Of a stretch of DNA of 64,000 bases, positions 31,282-39,720 are shown piece after piece. Each line of letters begins with the position of its first letter. Within the stretch, counting starts at the first letter, position 1. Source of the DNA: CAYYYG01 sp964591375. GTDB lineage: Bacteria; Patescibacteriota; Microgenomatia; UBA1406; GWC2-37-13. Location: positions 4,504-68,503 of the forward strand of contig CAZQAU010000007.1 in assembly GCA_964591375.1 (NCBI GenBank), read 5' to 3'. The translations under genes were made by a program, and so were the position numbers. The notes beneath the pieces are model-generated. The model searched no databases and had not been told where the DNA came from. It worked only from the letters and a program-made list of their open reading frames with translations.

Positions 31282-32261
31282 ATACTTTTGGAACGTGTAA
31301 AAAAGTCCCGGATAATATCTTCGATATCTGTTTCTTCGATATTAATATCTATAACCGGATAATCTTCTAGCAGTCGAGCGGCAATTCTATTGGAATCAGC
31401 GATGGGAACGGATAATAATACATGAGGAAAATCATAGTGTTTGATTGTTGCTAAAGATGCTAATTTTTTAGCATCGACTTTATTTTTTAAAGTAATAGAA
31501 ATCTTTTTATGCGTAGTATGCGATCGTACAATATCATGCAATTTTCCATCATATAAAATTTTACCATGATCAATTATGATTACTCTTTCACAAAGCTCCT
31601 GTACATCTTTCATATAGTGACTCGTCAGTATGATAGTAGTCTTGGATTTTTTATTATATTCGCGGATAAAATTGCGTAGTTTTTGTTGCATAACAACGTC
31701 CAGACCAATCGTTGGTTCATCAAGAAATAATACTTTGGGATTATGAATTAAGGCGGCTATCAACTCACATTTCATCCGTTGTCCTAATGAAAGTTTACGT
31801 ACTTGGACATTGATGATGTCCTGTACATCCATTAGTTCAATTAATTCATCGAGGCGATTTTTATATTCTTTATCTGAAACCTGATAGATCTCTTTATTCA
31901 ATGAGAAGGATTCAATTGCTGGTAAATCCCACCAGAGTTGGTTTTTTTGTCCCATTACCAGTGAGATTTGTCTCAAGAATTCCGTTTTTCTATCGAAGGG
32001 ATTATATCCAATTACTGATACAGAACCGCCTGTTGGATAGAGAAGTCCGGATAGACATTTTAATGTGGTTGTTTTACCGGCGCCATTGGGACCGATAAAT
32101 CCTACCAGTTCACCTTTTTCGATAGAAAATGAGATGTCGTCAACAGCTTTGGAGTCGTAGTATTTTCTATGGACAACGGATTTTAAAGAACCTAGTATAC
32201 CGGGTTGTTTTTGGTAGATTCTAAATGATCTTTGAAGATTTTGTACTTTAATGATAGGCAT
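31278..32261 (-). CDS. ABC exporter ATPase subunit
   Basis: 327 aa. Walker A GPNGAGKTTTLKCLSGL, Q-loop VMGQKNQLWWDLPAIESF, signature LSLGQRMKCELIAALIHNP, Walker B VLFLDEPTIGLDV, H-loop ILTSHYMKDV. The QKNQLWWDLP Q-loop form is typical of the COG4586 ABC-2 exporter ATPases, matching the two permeases downstream. A ~90-residue C-terminal domain follows the ATPase core. Confidence 0.94.
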   Translation of the reverse strand: MPIIKVQNLQRSFRIYQKQPGILGSLKSVVHRKYYDSKAVDDISFSIEKGELVGFIGPNGAGKTTTLKCLSGLLYPTGGSVSVIGYNPFDRKTEFLRQISLVMGQKNQLWWDLPAIESFSLNKEIYQVSDKEYKNRLDELIELMDVQDIINVQVRKLSLGQRMKCELIAALIHNPKVLFLDEPTIGLDVVMQQKLRNFIREYNKKSKTTIILTSHYMKDVQELCERVIIIDHGKILYDGKLHDIVRSHTTHKKISITLKNKVDAKKLASLATIKHYDFPHVLLSVPIADSNRIAARLLEDYPVIDINIEETDIEDIIRDFFTRSKSI

Positions 32262-32285
32262 ACTGTGATTGTATCACAGAGTCAT

Positions 32286-33005
32286 TTAGGTAATTTGATA
32301 TTTTACAATAGTTTGATTATCTTTTGTCTCAATAGCGGTAATAATGACCTTTCCTACCTCATCTGTAGTATGTACTTGTGTACCACCATCCGCGACCGCT
32401 CCTACTGTTTCCAGTTTTAATGTTCGTAATGGTTTGTCAGGTGGTAATCCCGGCTGCAAATAAATAGCTTCTTTTTGTAAATCTTCCAGAGGTTGAAATA
32501 ACCAGGAAAATTTTAATTTTTTTTCGGTAAGCTCATTAACTTTCTCCTGGAGTCGTTGTGTAATATCTTCAGTAAGTGATCCAGTGTAGACAATAAAGGG
32601 TTTTTTCCCATGATCACCTTTAAGAGGCATTAATACTTTGGGTGAATATCCTAATAAAAATATAGCAAAATCCACAATATGACCTGCAGAATGAAGTCTC
32701 ATATGTTTAAATCGTCGCTCCCAGTTAATTGTTCCTTTAACTTTTAAACCGACAGAGGGTGCCTTGGCACTTTCAATGTAATGCCATAACTCACCTTCTT
32801 TCATCATAACCTGATATACATGAGCAGACCATGAATCTGTCATTAATGTTCCCTGATCTGTTGGTTGTCCACCACCCATTGGATAAAATACCGTCGCGTC
32901 AAGTATTAATCTAAAACGATTATCAGATTCAGGTTCTACCTGCATAATAGTGGCTTCCATATCTTTCAGATAAGAGTCATGCAGGTATAGTTGTCGTGTT
33001 TTCAT
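32286..33005 (-). CDS. AlaX-type alanyl-tRNA editing protein, variant metal site
   Basis: 239 aa. The N-terminal part has FYPMGGGQPTDQGTL, the second domain MRLHSAGHIVDFAIF with the HxxxH metal pair. AlaX proteins hydrolyse Ser- or Gly-tRNA-Ala. The second canonical pair, C-x3-H in CGGTHV, is here DGGTQVHTTDEVG, with D206 and Q210 in place of Cys and His; H212 lies two residues later. So metal coordination or even activity may differ. It is between PBP1A and the ABC exporter in one minus-strand run. Confidence 0.83.
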   Translation of the reverse strand: MKTRQLYLHDSYLKDMEATIMQVEPESDNRFRLILDATVFYPMGGGQPTDQGTLMTDSWSAHVYQVMMKEGELWHYIESAKAPSVGLKVKGTINWERRFKHMRLHSAGHIVDFAIFLLGYSPKVLMPLKGDHGKKPFIVYTGSLTEDITQRLQEKVNELTEKKLKFSWLFQPLEDLQKEAIYLQPGLPPDKPLRTLKLETVGAVADGGTQVHTTDEVGKVIITAIETKDNQTIVKYQIT

Positions 33006-33013
33006 ATATTAAA

Positions 33014-35239
33014 TTATGGTGTGGGTGTTGGAGCATCATGTGCACAGTCCAAACAATAAGTAGACCATTGGTCTTTTACAACTGTTTTTTCTTTCATTTC
33101 TATATTTTGATCTGTAGGTTTAGCCTGTTTATCAGAGTCTTTAAATACAGGTATTTGCATGCGTTGTGTGGTAATCGCATTTTTAGATTCTGTTCCTTTA
33201 ATATAGTATTCATATCCGGCAACTCCACAGCTTGGTTTACCATCGGCGCCCACTGTCATAACGGCTCCGGTATCACTACAGATTTGACTACTTACAACAT
33301 TTTCAGGCTTTATTGGCCACAAGTCAGGTTGATTTCTAAGCACGTGCTGCATAACTTTATTCCAGATAGGTGCAGCACCGGTAATACCAGATGATAAGTA
33401 AGGATGCATCGGAGTATTATCATTGTTTCCTACCCAGACTGCTGTCATAAAGTTGGGGGTATATCCAATTGTCCAGTTATCTTTCTTATCATCAGTGGTC
33501 CCTGTTTTAACAGAGACTGTTTTTTTGGGGACTACGAGAAATGAAGAAGAACCGAATGCTTGTGAACGAGCAGAGTTATCCAAAAGAATATGTGATATGA
33601 GGAAGGCCGCTTCTTTTGAAATAACCTGTTTTCCTTGTATAGTGAGGAAACTAGGCATTTTAATGGGCTGATTAACATCTTTCACATAATTAGGATCTTT
33701 AAATTCATAGACGGTTTTGCCATTTTTATCCTGGATTTTCAAGATACTGTTTAAAGTTTTTACCTTTCCCTGATTAGCAAATGCGGAAAATGCCTGAGAC
33801 ATTTCCGTCATACGAACTTCACCACCACCCAATGTGAGTGAAAGCCCATAACGATCTGGATCCCCGAATGTACTAATAGTAAAAGCCGACGCTGAAGCCA
33901 CCATCTCATGTACGCCATTCATAGCTAACATTTTGACAGCTGGGATATTATAAGAGTTTGCTAATGCAGCACGTAAGCGTACAAGACCGTGAAACTGTCC
34001 ATCATAATTTACGGGGCAGTATTGTTTAGGTGCACCTGCAGGGGAGAAACAAGTAGGAACATCTAAAAATACCGTGGCAGGTGTAACAAGCTTACGATCT
34101 ATTCCTACGGCAAAATTAATTGGCTTAATAGAACTTCCCGGTTGTCTTAATGCAGTAGTTACGTTAAAAGCACCGGATGGGCTAGCAAAATAATCTACTG
34201 AACCGACCATACTTAAGACTTCACCTGTTGTTGGTCGGGTTACTAAAACTGCGCCGTTGGATACTCGCAGATCTTTTATTTTTTCGAGTTCATCTCGAAG
34301 TATAGCTTCTGCACTAGCTTGGATATCAAGGTCTAGAGTCGTATAAACACGAAGCCCGCCTTCTTCAACTTCTTTAGTACTAAACTGCTTTTCCAGTTGA
34401 TCTTTTACATAAAACACAAAGTGTGGAGCTTTAATAGGAATTTTTGGAGGAACTAATTTAATTTTTGTTTTTTTTGCTTTGTCCCGGCTGCTTTTGCTTA
34501 TATAACCCTGTTCGTACATTTTATCTAACACCACATTACGTCTCCAGAGAGCTTTATCAGGATTTAAAAATGGCGAGTATAAAGAAGGTGCTTGGGGTAA
34601 TCCGACAAGTAAAGCTGCCTCGTCAAGTGTTAAGTCTTTAGCATGTTTATCAAAATATTTTTTAGATGCTTCTTCTATGCCATAAGCGGAACCACCGTAT
34701 GGTATTTGATTTAGATATAATTCAAGAATTTGATCTTTATTAAATGTACGTTCTGTCTGTATAGCCAGTACCATTTCTTTTAACTTACGTTGTACTGTTC
34801 TTTCTGACGTGAGTAAAGTGCCTTTGACTAGTTGTTGCGTTAATGTAGAACCTCCTTGCATACTTCCGGTGAGAACTGCATCGCGTACCGCGCGGAAGAT
34901 ACCCGAAATGGGAGCGATTCCATTATGGCGATAAAAGTCTTTATCTTCAATCGCAACAGTAGCATGGGGTATAAAATCGGGTAAATCGCTGAGTTTTATT
35001 GGTGTTCTATTTTGATCACGATAAATCTCATATAGGAGCCGGCCTTTTCGGTCGTATATATGGGTAGATAAAGGTATAATTTTATAGTTTTTTAAGCTTT
35101 GTGGTGTGGGGAGATTATAAAAAATAAAATAATATATAAAAACAGAAAAGCTGATCAATAGAAGTATAATAATAGAAGACATAATAAGCTTAATATGCTT
35201 ACGCAAAAAATTACTTGTTTTTTTAAGATGTTTTTTCAT
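33014..35239 (-). CDS. class A penicillin-binding protein (PBP1A-like)
   Basis: 741 aa. A single membrane helix (~13-38) is followed by a GT51 glycosyltransferase domain (EDKDFYRHNGIAP, GGSTLTQQLVK, LYLNQIPYGGSAYGIEEAS), then a transpeptidase with S369-S-I-K, the SYN motif in NSYNIPAVK, and KTGTTDDKKDNW. It polymerises lipid II and cross-links stems outside the membrane. The last ~45 residues carry a CLDC pair (YCLDCAHDAP), which is unusual for the family and could bind metal or form a disulfide. Confidence 0.95.
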   Translation of the reverse strand: MKKHLKKTSNFLRKHIKLIMSSIIILLLISFSVFIYYFIFYNLPTPQSLKNYKIIPLSTHIYDRKGRLLYEIYRDQNRTPIKLSDLPDFIPHATVAIEDKDFYRHNGIAPISGIFRAVRDAVLTGSMQGGSTLTQQLVKGTLLTSERTVQRKLKEMVLAIQTERTFNKDQILELYLNQIPYGGSAYGIEEASKKYFDKHAKDLTLDEAALLVGLPQAPSLYSPFLNPDKALWRRNVVLDKMYEQGYISKSSRDKAKKTKIKLVPPKIPIKAPHFVFYVKDQLEKQFSTKEVEEGGLRVYTTLDLDIQASAEAILRDELEKIKDLRVSNGAVLVTRPTTGEVLSMVGSVDYFASPSGAFNVTTALRQPGSSIKPINFAVGIDRKLVTPATVFLDVPTCFSPAGAPKQYCPVNYDGQFHGLVRLRAALANSYNIPAVKMLAMNGVHEMVASASAFTISTFGDPDRYGLSLTLGGGEVRMTEMSQAFSAFANQGKVKTLNSILKIQDKNGKTVYEFKDPNYVKDVNQPIKMPSFLTIQGKQVISKEAAFLISHILLDNSARSQAFGSSSFLVVPKKTVSVKTGTTDDKKDNWTIGYTPNFMTAVWVGNNDNTPMHPYLSSGITGAAPIWNKVMQHVLRNQPDLWPIKPENVVSSQICSDTGAVMTVGADGKPSCGVAGYEYYIKGTESKNAITTQRMQIPVFKDSDKQAKPTDQNIEMKEKTVVKDQWSTYCLDCAHDAPTPTP

Positions 35240-35257
35240 AAAGTGTTATAGATAGAT

Positions 35258-35287
35258 ATTGTAGCAAATGAAGTTATATCAACTCAA
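35258..35287 (-). promoter_or_regulatory. promoter upstream of PBP1A
   Basis: Minus strand TTGAGT (35282-35287), 18-bp spacer, TGC-TACAAT (35258-35263), 18 nt before the PBP1A start. Probably an internal promoter, as metG lies 55 bp upstream. Confidence 0.45.
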
Positions 35288-35294
35288 TCTATAA

Positions 35295-36716
35295 TTATTT
35301 TTTGGGAAATAATGGCTGTATTTTTTTTATTTCACCCTCTGTAGCTACCAATATTTTTTCTGCTGTTGTAGGCATAAACGGTGACAGTTCATACCCCAGT
35401 TCATGGATTTTTTTTAATGTGGTTTTTAAAAAATCATTTCTTTCCTCTGGCGATTTCTTCCAGGGGGCAAACTCATCTATAGACTTATTAATAATTTTTA
35501 TTTTTGACCATATATTCTCCAGAATCCTGTTAAATTGATATTCTTCGAATAATGTATCAATTTCTTCGGAATAAGTTGTTTTTTTAGCTGCATGATTAAT
35601 TTTAATTCCATCTTTTTCTGACAATGTAGTTATTCGCATAATGAGATTACCCAATTCGTTCGCGAGTTCGGAGTTATAGATTTCTTCCATCCGTGAAAAA
35701 GAAAAGTCGCCATCATCCAAGGCGGGGATTTCTCTTAAGAAGTAGTATCTTACTGCGTCCACACCATACTTTTCGACCAGGTCGAAGGGGCTTAATACGT
35801 TACCTAAACTTTTACTCATTTTTTTTCCTTCAGCGTTAATAAATCCATGGACAAAAATGTTACTCGGAAGCGGTAAGTTAGCTGAAAGTAGCATACCTGT
35901 CCAGTAAATAGCATGAAATTTTATTATATCTTTACCAACAATATGGATACGTTTTGGGTTGTCCTGCCAATACTTTTTATACATTACGCCATCTTCCGCA
36001 AAATCGAGAGTAGTTATATAGTTTATCAAGGCATCAAACCAAACATATATTCTTTGAGAATCATCATCCGGTACGGGAATACCCCAACCTTTTGTTCGTT
36101 CAGTAGGTCGAGAAATAGAGAAATCACCCAAATCACTTTCCAGCATTTGTAAAACTTCTTTTTTTCTAAACTCTGGTAATATTTTGATTTGATCAGAAGC
36201 GATCAGTTGCTTTATTTTAGGTATGTAATTAGATAGATTAAAAAAATAGTTTACTTCAGAAACAATCTCTAATTTGCGATTATGTTCAGGACAAATATTA
36301 TCAGGGAACTGGCCTTCTTTATAGAATGTTTCACATCCTACGCAATACAAACCTTCATAGCTCTTTTTATATATGTCATGTTCACAGAGTTTCCAAAATT
36401 TTTGGGAGCCTAGTTTATGCTTTTCGTCAGTGGTACGAATAAACCGATCATACGATAAATTCAGAACTTCACGGAGTTTTATGAAACGTTCCGATAATTG
36501 ATCCACAAGTGCTTGAGGAGATAACTGTAACTTTTCAGCCGCTTCCACATTTTTTATGGCATTTTCATCAGTACCAGCAGATAAAAAACTATCATAACCT
36601 TTTTGTATATACCATCGTTTAAGCGCATCGGCCTGCATAGTCTCCAAAGCAAATCCAATATGGGGTGCACCGTTAACATATGGGATAGACGTGCTGATAT
36701 ATACTGTTTTTTTCAT
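35295..36716 (-). CDS. metG: methionyl-tRNA synthetase
   Basis: 473 aa class I synthetase. ATP-binding HIGH-like motif is HIGFALETMQADALKRW, and KMSKS is intact in GKKMSKSLGNVLSPFD. A single zinc knuckle is visible: YCVGCETFY ... NICPEHN. The protein ends after the anticodon-binding helical domain, without the C-terminal dimerising tRNA-binding domain of longer MetG, as in many small genomes. It charges initiator and elongator tRNA-Met; a tRNA(CAU) gene lies 9 kb away. It follows a small membrane gene by one base. Confidence 0.96.
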   Translation of the reverse strand: MKKTVYISTSIPYVNGAPHIGFALETMQADALKRWYIQKGYDSFLSAGTDENAIKNVEAAEKLQLSPQALVDQLSERFIKLREVLNLSYDRFIRTTDEKHKLGSQKFWKLCEHDIYKKSYEGLYCVGCETFYKEGQFPDNICPEHNRKLEIVSEVNYFFNLSNYIPKIKQLIASDQIKILPEFRKKEVLQMLESDLGDFSISRPTERTKGWGIPVPDDDSQRIYVWFDALINYITTLDFAEDGVMYKKYWQDNPKRIHIVGKDIIKFHAIYWTGMLLSANLPLPSNIFVHGFINAEGKKMSKSLGNVLSPFDLVEKYGVDAVRYYFLREIPALDDGDFSFSRMEEIYNSELANELGNLIMRITTLSEKDGIKINHAAKKTTYSEEIDTLFEEYQFNRILENIWSKIKIINKSIDEFAPWKKSPEERNDFLKTTLKKIHELGYELSPFMPTTAEKILVATEGEIKKIQPLFPKK

Positions 36717-36717
36717 A

Positions 36718-37008
36718 TTATGTTTTTAATAATAAAACAACTCCAATTATAAATGAAATGAGTAAGATTGTGTTGACTATCTGAAACCCGGCCAAATAGT
36801 TAATAATTAAGAAAGCCGCTACTGTTAAGGCAGGTATATATCTATACCTCGGTTTCAGTATGTAGAAACTGATTAAATAGGTCAGTATACTAGTTATACA
36901 TATAAATAGTAATATAATATATATAGAGCTAGGGGGTACAAAAATGACAAGACATATGGCGGTTATGGCCAGAGCAACGCCTGAAACAATCGCTTGCAAG
37001 TTCTTCAT
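36718..37008 (-). CDS. small membrane protein, unknown
   Basis: 96 aa made almost wholly of three hydrophobic helices (~5-25, 28-50, 57-95) with few charged residues. No family recognised. It lies one base upstream of metG and is the first gene of that minus-strand run. A TATAAT ends 6 nt before its start codon. Confidence 0.6.
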   Translation of the reverse strand: MKNLQAIVSGVALAITAICLVIFVPPSSIYIILLFICITSILTYLISFYILKPRYRYIPALTVAAFLIINYLAGFQIVNTILLISFIIGVVLLLKT

Positions 37009-37014
37009 ATATAC

Positions 37015-37020
37015 ATTATA
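37015..37020 (-). promoter_or_regulatory. -10 box for the metG transcription unit
   Basis: Perfect TATAAT on the minus strand, 6 nt (37009-37014) from the ATG of the small membrane gene; a weak TTAAAA lies 17 bp further up. Predicted leaderless message. Confidence 0.45.
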
Positions 37021-37071
37021 ATTTCAAAACAATACGATTTTAATAGATTATTTCTTAATTTTTTTTAATAT

Positions 37072-37341
37072 ATGGTAAACCTTCCCGATGACAAGCAACA
37101 GCTTATTGATTTATTCGCACAAAAACAAGGCGATACTGGTTCTCCAGAAGTACAAGTTGCTCTTTTAACACAAAAGATTAACAGACTTACTGAGCATTTA
37201 GGTGAAAATAAAAAAGACAATCATTCACGTAGAGGTCTTCTTAAAGTTATTGCAAAAAGACGCAGAATCTTAAATTACCTTCACAAACTGGATGAAAAGC
37301 GATACAAAGAAGTAATCGCTAAATTAGGCATGAAAAAATAA
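37072..37341 (+). CDS. rpsO: 30S ribosomal protein S15
   Basis: 89 aa, standard length. GDTGSPEVQVALLTQKINRLTEHL and DNHSRRGLLKVIAKRRRILNYL are the hallmark segments that bind 16S rRNA helices 20-22. It is followed by pnp, the gene order known from E. coli and many other bacteria, with a structured RNA region between them. Confidence 0.98.
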   Translation: MVNLPDDKQQLIDLFAQKQGDTGSPEVQVALLTQKINRLTEHLGENKKDNHSRRGLLKVIAKRRRILNYLHKLDEKRYKEVIAKLGMKK

Positions 37342-37350
37342 TTATAATTT

Positions 37351-37466
37351 GCCTGATTCGATTCCTAATTAATCTAAACAACTCTCTATTGAGTGCTATC
37401 AGCTCCTATAAATAGTGATAATGAATAAGGGTCGGGAATTGTTTAGGTCAATTAGGTGAATCGGGC
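37351..37466 (+). ncRNA. long intercistronic stem-loop between rpsO and pnp
   Basis: The arms 37351-37381 (GCCTGATTCGATTCCTAATT...) and 37439-37466 (TTGTTTAGGTCAATTAGGTG...) are complementary over almost their whole length (~25 pairs with a small internal loop). Inside, TATCA/TGATA and CTAT/ATAG form a second hairpin (~37398-37420). There is no U-run, so it is not a terminator. In E. coli the rpsO-pnp gap holds an RNase III-cut stem used for PNPase autocontrol; this may be its counterpart. Confidence 0.7.
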
Positions 37467-37484
37467 TTCATAAAACTATTCACT

Positions 37485-39572
37485 ATGAAAGTAGTAGAAG
37501 ATTCCATTGAAATAAATGGACAGAAATTAACACTTCAGACTGGAAAACTAGCAAAAGCTGCAACAACTTCCATCTTTGCTCGTCTGGGCGACACGTGCGT
37601 TCTTGTAACAGTTGTAGTCGGCAATGACCATGAAGATATTGATTATCTTCCTTTACACGTCGAATACGTCGAGAAATTATACGCAGGTGGCCGAATTAAA
37701 GGTTCACGATGGGTAAAGCGAGAAGGTAAACCATCTGATGAAGCTGTTTTGAAAGGACGCATTATAGATAGATCAATTCGACCTTTATTCCCGAAGAATC
37801 TTCGTAAAGATATTCAGGTAATCATTACATTAATGTCAGTTGATGGTGTTAATTCACCGGAAATTTTAAGTGCTATTGCTGTTTCTGCGGCTTTGCATTT
37901 ATCTCCATTACCATGGAACGGACCAATTAGTACTATCAGAATGGGATATGTTAAATCCAATGGTGGAGAAGGTACTTTGGTTGTCAATCCAACCGAAGAG
38001 GATGAGAAATTCTCAGTTTTGGATCTGGTCGTTTCTTCTACAAAGGAAAAAGTATTAATGATCGAAACAAAAGCTGATCAACTGCCTGAATCCATAATTT
38101 TGGAAGGCTTAAAAAAAGCTAAAGAAGAAAACGCTAAAATCATTTCTTTCATTGAAAGTTTCCGAGAAAAAGCAGGTCAGCCAAAAGTAGAAGTCACCGG
38201 AACTATGTATGATGAAAAATTACTTAATATTTTGAAAACAGATTATAAAAAACATCTTGATAACCTGATTCTTCAAAAAGCTGCAAAAGAATTTGAAGAT
38301 GAAGAAGCTCTTCAGGTTGTAGTAGATGATGTATATGAAGCTAATAAAGATAGTTTTGACAAAAAAGCAATCACAAAAGCAATTGATTATCTGACAAAAA
38401 AGATGATCAAAGAGAGAGTATTATCAACAAAGAAACGTATTGATGGCCGAGATGCCGATCAGGTACGAGAAATCACTGTTGAAACTGGTATTTTGCCACG
38501 CACACATGGATCAGCCATTTTCCAACGAGGTGATACACAGGTTTTATCGATAGTCACCTTAGGAGCACCTAACATGGGACAACTTGTAGAAAGTCCGGAA
38601 GGCATTGTTACCGAGCAATATATCCATCATTATTATATGCCTCCTTATTCAGTAGGTGAGGTAGGTCGTGTTGGTTTTCCAAGTCGTCGAGAAATAGGGC
38701 ATGGTGCTTTGGCTCAAAAAGCAGTCGAACCAATTTTACCATCAGATAAAGAATTTCCATATACAATTCGTGTCGTTTCTGAAGTTATGTCCTCCAACGG
38801 ATCAACTTCAATGGCATCTACTTGTGGATCGGCATTAGCTCTTATGGATGCAGGTGTTCCTATTAAGGCTCCGGTTTCCGGAATTGCGATGGGTCTTATG
38901 GGCAATTCAGATGATGATTACATGATTCTTACCGATATCATGGGAATTGAAGATTTCTCAGGTGATATGGATTTCAAAGTTACTGGTTCTGAAACAGGTG
39001 TTACTGCTATTCAGCTGGATGTAAAAAATGCCGGTTTGACCGATAAAATGCTCGCGGAAACTTTGGAGAAAGCCAAAGTAGCCAGACTATACATCTTAGG
39101 AAAGATGAATGCTGTAATCAATTCACCTCGGAAACAATTATCACAGTTTGCTCCAAAAGTTGTAGTACTTGAGCCTCCACAGGAGAAAATTGGTGAAATT
39201 ATAGGACCGGGAGGAAAGAACATCCGTGCTCTTATAGCCAAAACCGAAACAGAAATTGATATTACTGATGATGGAAAAGTTACTATCACTGGTGTAGACA
39301 AAAATAAAGTCGATATGGCTGCACAACTTATTTTGAATATGGTTCGTGAAGTCAAAGTAGGCGAGATCTTTGAAGGAGAAGTAAAAAGAATGCTGCCATT
39401 TGGCGCATTTGTAGAAGTTCTTCCTGGTAAAGAAGGGTTAGTACACGTTTCCAAGATGGGTAAAGGATTTGTTAAAGATCCATCCGACGTAGTAAAAATT
39501 GGACAGAAAGTTAAAGTAGAAGTTTACCAGATTGATAGTCAGGGCAGAATTAATCTTCAGATGATTCAATAA
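37485..39572 (+). CDS. pnp: polynucleotide phosphorylase
   Basis: 695 aa. Two RNase PH domains (first ending with the helical linker ~205-300; second with GVLSTKKRIDGRDADQVREI-like entry and FQRGDTQVLSIVTLG), a KH domain (KIGEIIGPGGKNIRALIAKT) and an S1 domain (GEIFEGEVKRMLPFGAFVEVLPGKEGLVHVSKM). It degrades RNA 3'-5' with phosphate and can add tails. It is downstream of rpsO and a long RNA hairpin and is closed by a terminator. Confidence 0.98.
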   Translation: MKVVEDSIEINGQKLTLQTGKLAKAATTSIFARLGDTCVLVTVVVGNDHEDIDYLPLHVEYVEKLYAGGRIKGSRWVKREGKPSDEAVLKGRIIDRSIRPLFPKNLRKDIQVIITLMSVDGVNSPEILSAIAVSAALHLSPLPWNGPISTIRMGYVKSNGGEGTLVVNPTEEDEKFSVLDLVVSSTKEKVLMIETKADQLPESIILEGLKKAKEENAKIISFIESFREKAGQPKVEVTGTMYDEKLLNILKTDYKKHLDNLILQKAAKEFEDEEALQVVVDDVYEANKDSFDKKAITKAIDYLTKKMIKERVLSTKKRIDGRDADQVREITVETGILPRTHGSAIFQRGDTQVLSIVTLGAPNMGQLVESPEGIVTEQYIHHYYMPPYSVGEVGRVGFPSRREIGHGALAQKAVEPILPSDKEFPYTIRVVSEVMSSNGSTSMASTCGSALALMDAGVPIKAPVSGIAMGLMGNSDDDYMILTDIMGIEDFSGDMDFKVTGSETGVTAIQLDVKNAGLTDKMLAETLEKAKVARLYILGKMNAVINSPRKQLSQFAPKVVVLEPPQEKIGEIIGPGGKNIRALIAKTETEIDITDDGKVTITGVDKNKVDMAAQLILNMVREVKVGEIFEGEVKRMLPFGAFVEVLPGKEGLVHVSKMGKGFVKDPSDVVKIGQKVKVEVYQIDSQGRINLQMIQ

Positions 39573-39600
39573 GTGTAATTAAAGACTGTAGTATAAGTTA

Positions 39601-39646
39601 AAGCGTGTTCGAGCCGAAGTAAACGGTATCGAGCACGCTTTTTTTT
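39601..39646 (+). terminator. rho-independent terminator after pnp
   Basis: GCGTGTTCGA (39603-39612) pairs with TCGAGCACGC (39629-39638), one mismatch, followed by eight T (39639-39646). Confidence 0.88.
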
Positions 39647-39720
39647 AATATGATATAAACTTACATTTTTTATTTGTAGGACATTGATTTTTGTTCCTTA
39701 GAACTATACAATGTACTATT

